Source: Campylobacterales bacterium (lineage in GTDB: Bacteria; Campylobacterota; Campylobacteria; Campylobacterales; Hydrogenimonadaceae). Taken from it: a stretch of 7,838 nucleotides of DNA. This document shows, piece after piece, positions 6,479 to 7,838 of the stretch. Position 1 is the stretch's first letter; each line of letters starts with the position of its first letter. Under the pieces are notes generated by a model that had not been told where the DNA came from, searched no databases, and saw only the letters and a list, made by a program, of their open reading frames with translations. Position numbers and translations under genes: made by a program. The DNA is taken from NCBI GenBank assembly GCA_026986055.1, contig JALSPH010000227.1:1-7838 (forward strand). The letters run 5' to 3'.

Positions 6479-7054
6479 ATGATGATAGTCAGAAGAAGAG
6501 AGACCAAAGAGACAAACATAGTTTTGAAGCTCGATATAGAAGGAAACGGAAAGTCGAAAATTTCGACCGGTGTAGGTTTTTTCGACCATATGTTGGAGAG
6601 TTTTTCCAAGCACTCACAGTTCGACCTTGAAGTCGTTTGCGAGGGTGACACCCATGTGGACGACCACCATACGGTAGAGGATGTAGGTATCGTTCTAGGG
6701 CAGGCACTCAACGAAGCTATATACCCGATAGAGGAGGTGGAGCGTTTCGGCGACAGTGTCGTGGTTATGGATGAAGCGGCAGTTTCGTGTGCAATGGATT
6801 TGAGTAACCGTCCATATCTTGTATACGATATCGAACTTGAGGGTAAAGTAGGGCAGTTCGACGTGGAACTTGCCGAAGAGTTTTTCAGAGCTCTTACCTT
6901 CAACGCCTCCATAACCGTACATATGAGTGCTCTACGCGGGAAAAACAGACACCATATAGTCGAGGCGGCCTTCAAATCATACGCAGTAGCGCTTCGCAGA
7001 GCTCTTGCGCCGAATGCCAAAGCGGGTATTCCAAGCACCAAAGGAATTTTGTGA
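6479..7054 (+). CDS. hisB: Imidazoleglycerol-phosphate dehydratase (monofunctional HisB)
   Basis: Converts imidazoleglycerol phosphate to imidazoleacetol phosphate in histidine biosynthesis, in the cytoplasm, using bound manganese. The 191-residue product is the dehydratase alone, without the N-terminal histidinol-phosphatase domain of the enteric HisB. Signatures: GVGFFDHML at 31-39, DDHHTVED at 61-68, MDEA at 97-100, His148, and GKNRHHIVEAAFK at 154-166; the paired His and Glu residues are the metal ligands of the family. Two ATG codons lie in tandem at 6479 and 6482 after AAGGGGA (6468-6474), so the true start may be one codon later. The stop overlaps the kdsC start (GTGA). No other his gene is nearby, so it is detached from its pathway and embedded among envelope genes. 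Confidence 0.96.
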   Translation: MMIVRRRETKETNIVLKLDIEGNGKSKISTGVGFFDHMLESFSKHSQFDLEVVCEGDTHVDDHHTVEDVGIVLGQALNEAIYPIEEVERFGDSVVVMDEAAVSCAMDLSNRPYLVYDIELEGKVGQFDVELAEEFFRALTFNASITVHMSALRGKNRHHIVEAAFKSYAVALRRALAPNAKAGIPSTKGIL

Positions 7055-7545
7055 TAGAGCTTATAGTACTCGACGTAGATGGGTGCATGACCGACGGAAG
7101 GATCATCTATACGGCAGAGGGTGACGAGATAAAAGCTTTCAACGTCAAAGATGGATTCGCTATAGTAAACTGGATTGCACTTGGGCGCCGTGCAGCCATC
7201 ATAACCGGAAGGAGTTCCAAAATCGTAGAGAGGCGCGCCAAAGAGCTGGGCATTAAACACTTCTACCAAGGGGTAAAGGACAAACTGGCGAGGCTGGAAG
7301 CTCTCTGTGACGAACTCGGGATTACGCTGGAACAGGTTGCAGTTATAGGCGACGATCTGAACGACTACAGAATGCTCAAAGCGTGCGGTCACTCTTTCGT
7401 ACCCAATGACGCCATGCATAGGGTTGTCGAGATAGCCGATACGGTTTTGAGTCGAAAAGGCGGAGAGGGAGCAGTAAGGGAGATGATAGAGCTTCTTATC
7501 TTGAGAGAGGGGCTGGAAGAGGAGTACCTTTCAAAGTGGCTCTGA
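7051..7545 (+). CDS. kdsC: 3-deoxy-D-manno-octulosonate 8-phosphate phosphatase (KdsC, HAD family)
   Basis: Removes phosphate from KDO-8-phosphate to give KDO, the first sugar of the LPS core. The 164-residue protein is a capless C0-type HAD phosphatase with the KdsC pattern: DxD nucleophile Asp8/Asp10 in LDVDGCMTDGRI, the KAFNVKDG segment at 28-35, Thr52 in ITGRSS, VERRAKELGI at 59-68, YQGVKDKL at 72-79 (motif III Lys), and the metal-binding GDDLND at 100-105 followed by RKGGEGAVRE. The start is GTG at 7051, overlapping the hisB stop, with AAGGA just upstream. It precedes lptC, as in the E. coli kdsC-lptC-lptA-lptB order. Because it directly follows a HisB that lacks a phosphatase domain, histidinol-phosphatase activity was considered, but the sequence matches KdsC. 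Confidence 0.94.
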   Translation: MIELIVLDVDGCMTDGRIIYTAEGDEIKAFNVKDGFAIVNWIALGRRAAIITGRSSKIVERRAKELGIKHFYQGVKDKLARLEALCDELGITLEQVAVIGDDLNDYRMLKACGHSFVPNDAMHRVVEIADTVLSRKGGEGAVREMIELLILREGLEEEYLSKWL

Positions 7546-7838
7546 ATTTAAAGTATACCCTTTTGCTTCTTCTGACGGCCACGCTCGGGGCGATCTTCTT
7601 TCTAAAGCCGCACAAAATAGGCAATGTCGAAAAGAAGGGGGTTCCGCAGGTAGTCTTTCTCGATTTCAAAAATTTCGAAATCACTCCCGATGGCGTCGAG
7701 AGTATGGGACGAGGCCTTATGGCAGAGAAGTTCGCCACCGTTATGAAAGTAAAATCGCCGGCTTTTCGCAGAGTTACGCCCTACGGTATAGAGAGCATAA
7801 GGGCGAAAGAGGCTCTTTACAAAGAGAATAGAAGCCTG
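7536..7838 (+). CDS. lptC: LPS export protein LptC, N-terminal 101 residues (3' end outside window)
   Basis: An open frame continues to the right edge. It begins MALNLKYTLLLLLTATLGAI and so has one N-terminal membrane anchor (about residues 5-24), then a hydrophilic segment with VVFLDFKNFEITPDGVES and repeated short beta-strand-like stretches, as in the periplasmic domain of LptC/YrbK proteins. LptC links the LptB2FG transporter in the inner membrane to LptA and passes LPS across the periplasm. Position right after kdsC matches the conserved kdsC-lptC-lptA order and is the main support, because LptC sequences diverge widely. The start is GTG at 7536, overlapping kdsC by 10 bp, with GGAG 11 nt upstream; a later TTG at 7563 would cut into the membrane segment. 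It would be worth checking that lptA follows. Confidence 0.75.
   Translation, partial: MALNLKYTLLLLLTATLGAIFFLKPHKIGNVEKKGVPQVVFLDFKNFEITPDGVESMGRGLMAEKFATVMKVKSPAFRRVTPYGIESIRAKEALYKENRSL

Noticed and set aside
6202..7419. 405-codon minus-strand open frame
   Set aside because: Long but antisense to rlpA, hisB and kdsC, all of which have full family motifs; its translation is low-complexity and has no recognisable domain.
1..7838. CRISPR array, prophage, toxin-antitoxin or defence system
   Set aside because: No regular direct repeats, integrase, transposase or small toxin-like gene pairs are seen; the window is densely packed with core genes.

Overview
The window comes from a Campylobacterota (epsilonproteobacterial) chromosome. 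The evidence is gene order and protein character. aspS diverges from nadK-recN, which is followed by a tatD nuclease gene, a LysM lytic transglycosylase, rlpA, hisB, kdsC and lptC. I recognise this layout, with local variations, from Campylobacter and Sulfurimonas-type genomes. Extended -10 promoters (TGnTAnAAT-like) without a clear -35 box fit the same group. Base composition is moderate, and ATA and AGA/AGG codons are common. I cannot assign a genus.

Regions: (1) 1-871, minus strand: the first 290 codons of aspS; the gene runs off the left edge. (2) 872-1276: a 405-bp divergent intergenic region. It holds the aspS promoter, a back-to-back plus-strand promoter, a roughly 166-nt long-hairpin element (1015-1180) that looks like a 6S RNA, and a probable nadK promoter with a 15-bp palindrome. 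(3) 1277-4460: nadK-recN-tatD, joined by 4-bp ATGA stop/start overlaps. (4) 4461-4505: a short gap with an extended -10 promoter. (5) 4506-7838: mltD-rlpA-hisB-kdsC-lptC, nearly all overlapping or separated by 1 bp; lptC runs off the right edge.

How the genes fit together: the first plus-strand unit covers cofactor supply (NADP synthesis) and DNA maintenance (RecN, TatD). The second is mainly envelope: MltD and RlpA cleave peptidoglycan glycan strands, KdsC makes KDO for the LPS core, and LptC belongs to the LPS transport bridge. A histidine biosynthesis gene (hisB) sits in the middle of it. AspRS has residues expected of the non-discriminating type, which would supply Asp-tRNA(Asn) to GatCAB.

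The protein-coding part is ordinary core genome with no sign of a mobile or defence system. The most interesting object is the intergenic 6S-like RNA candidate and the cluster of promoters around it. Six of the nine genes appear to start with TTG or GTG.
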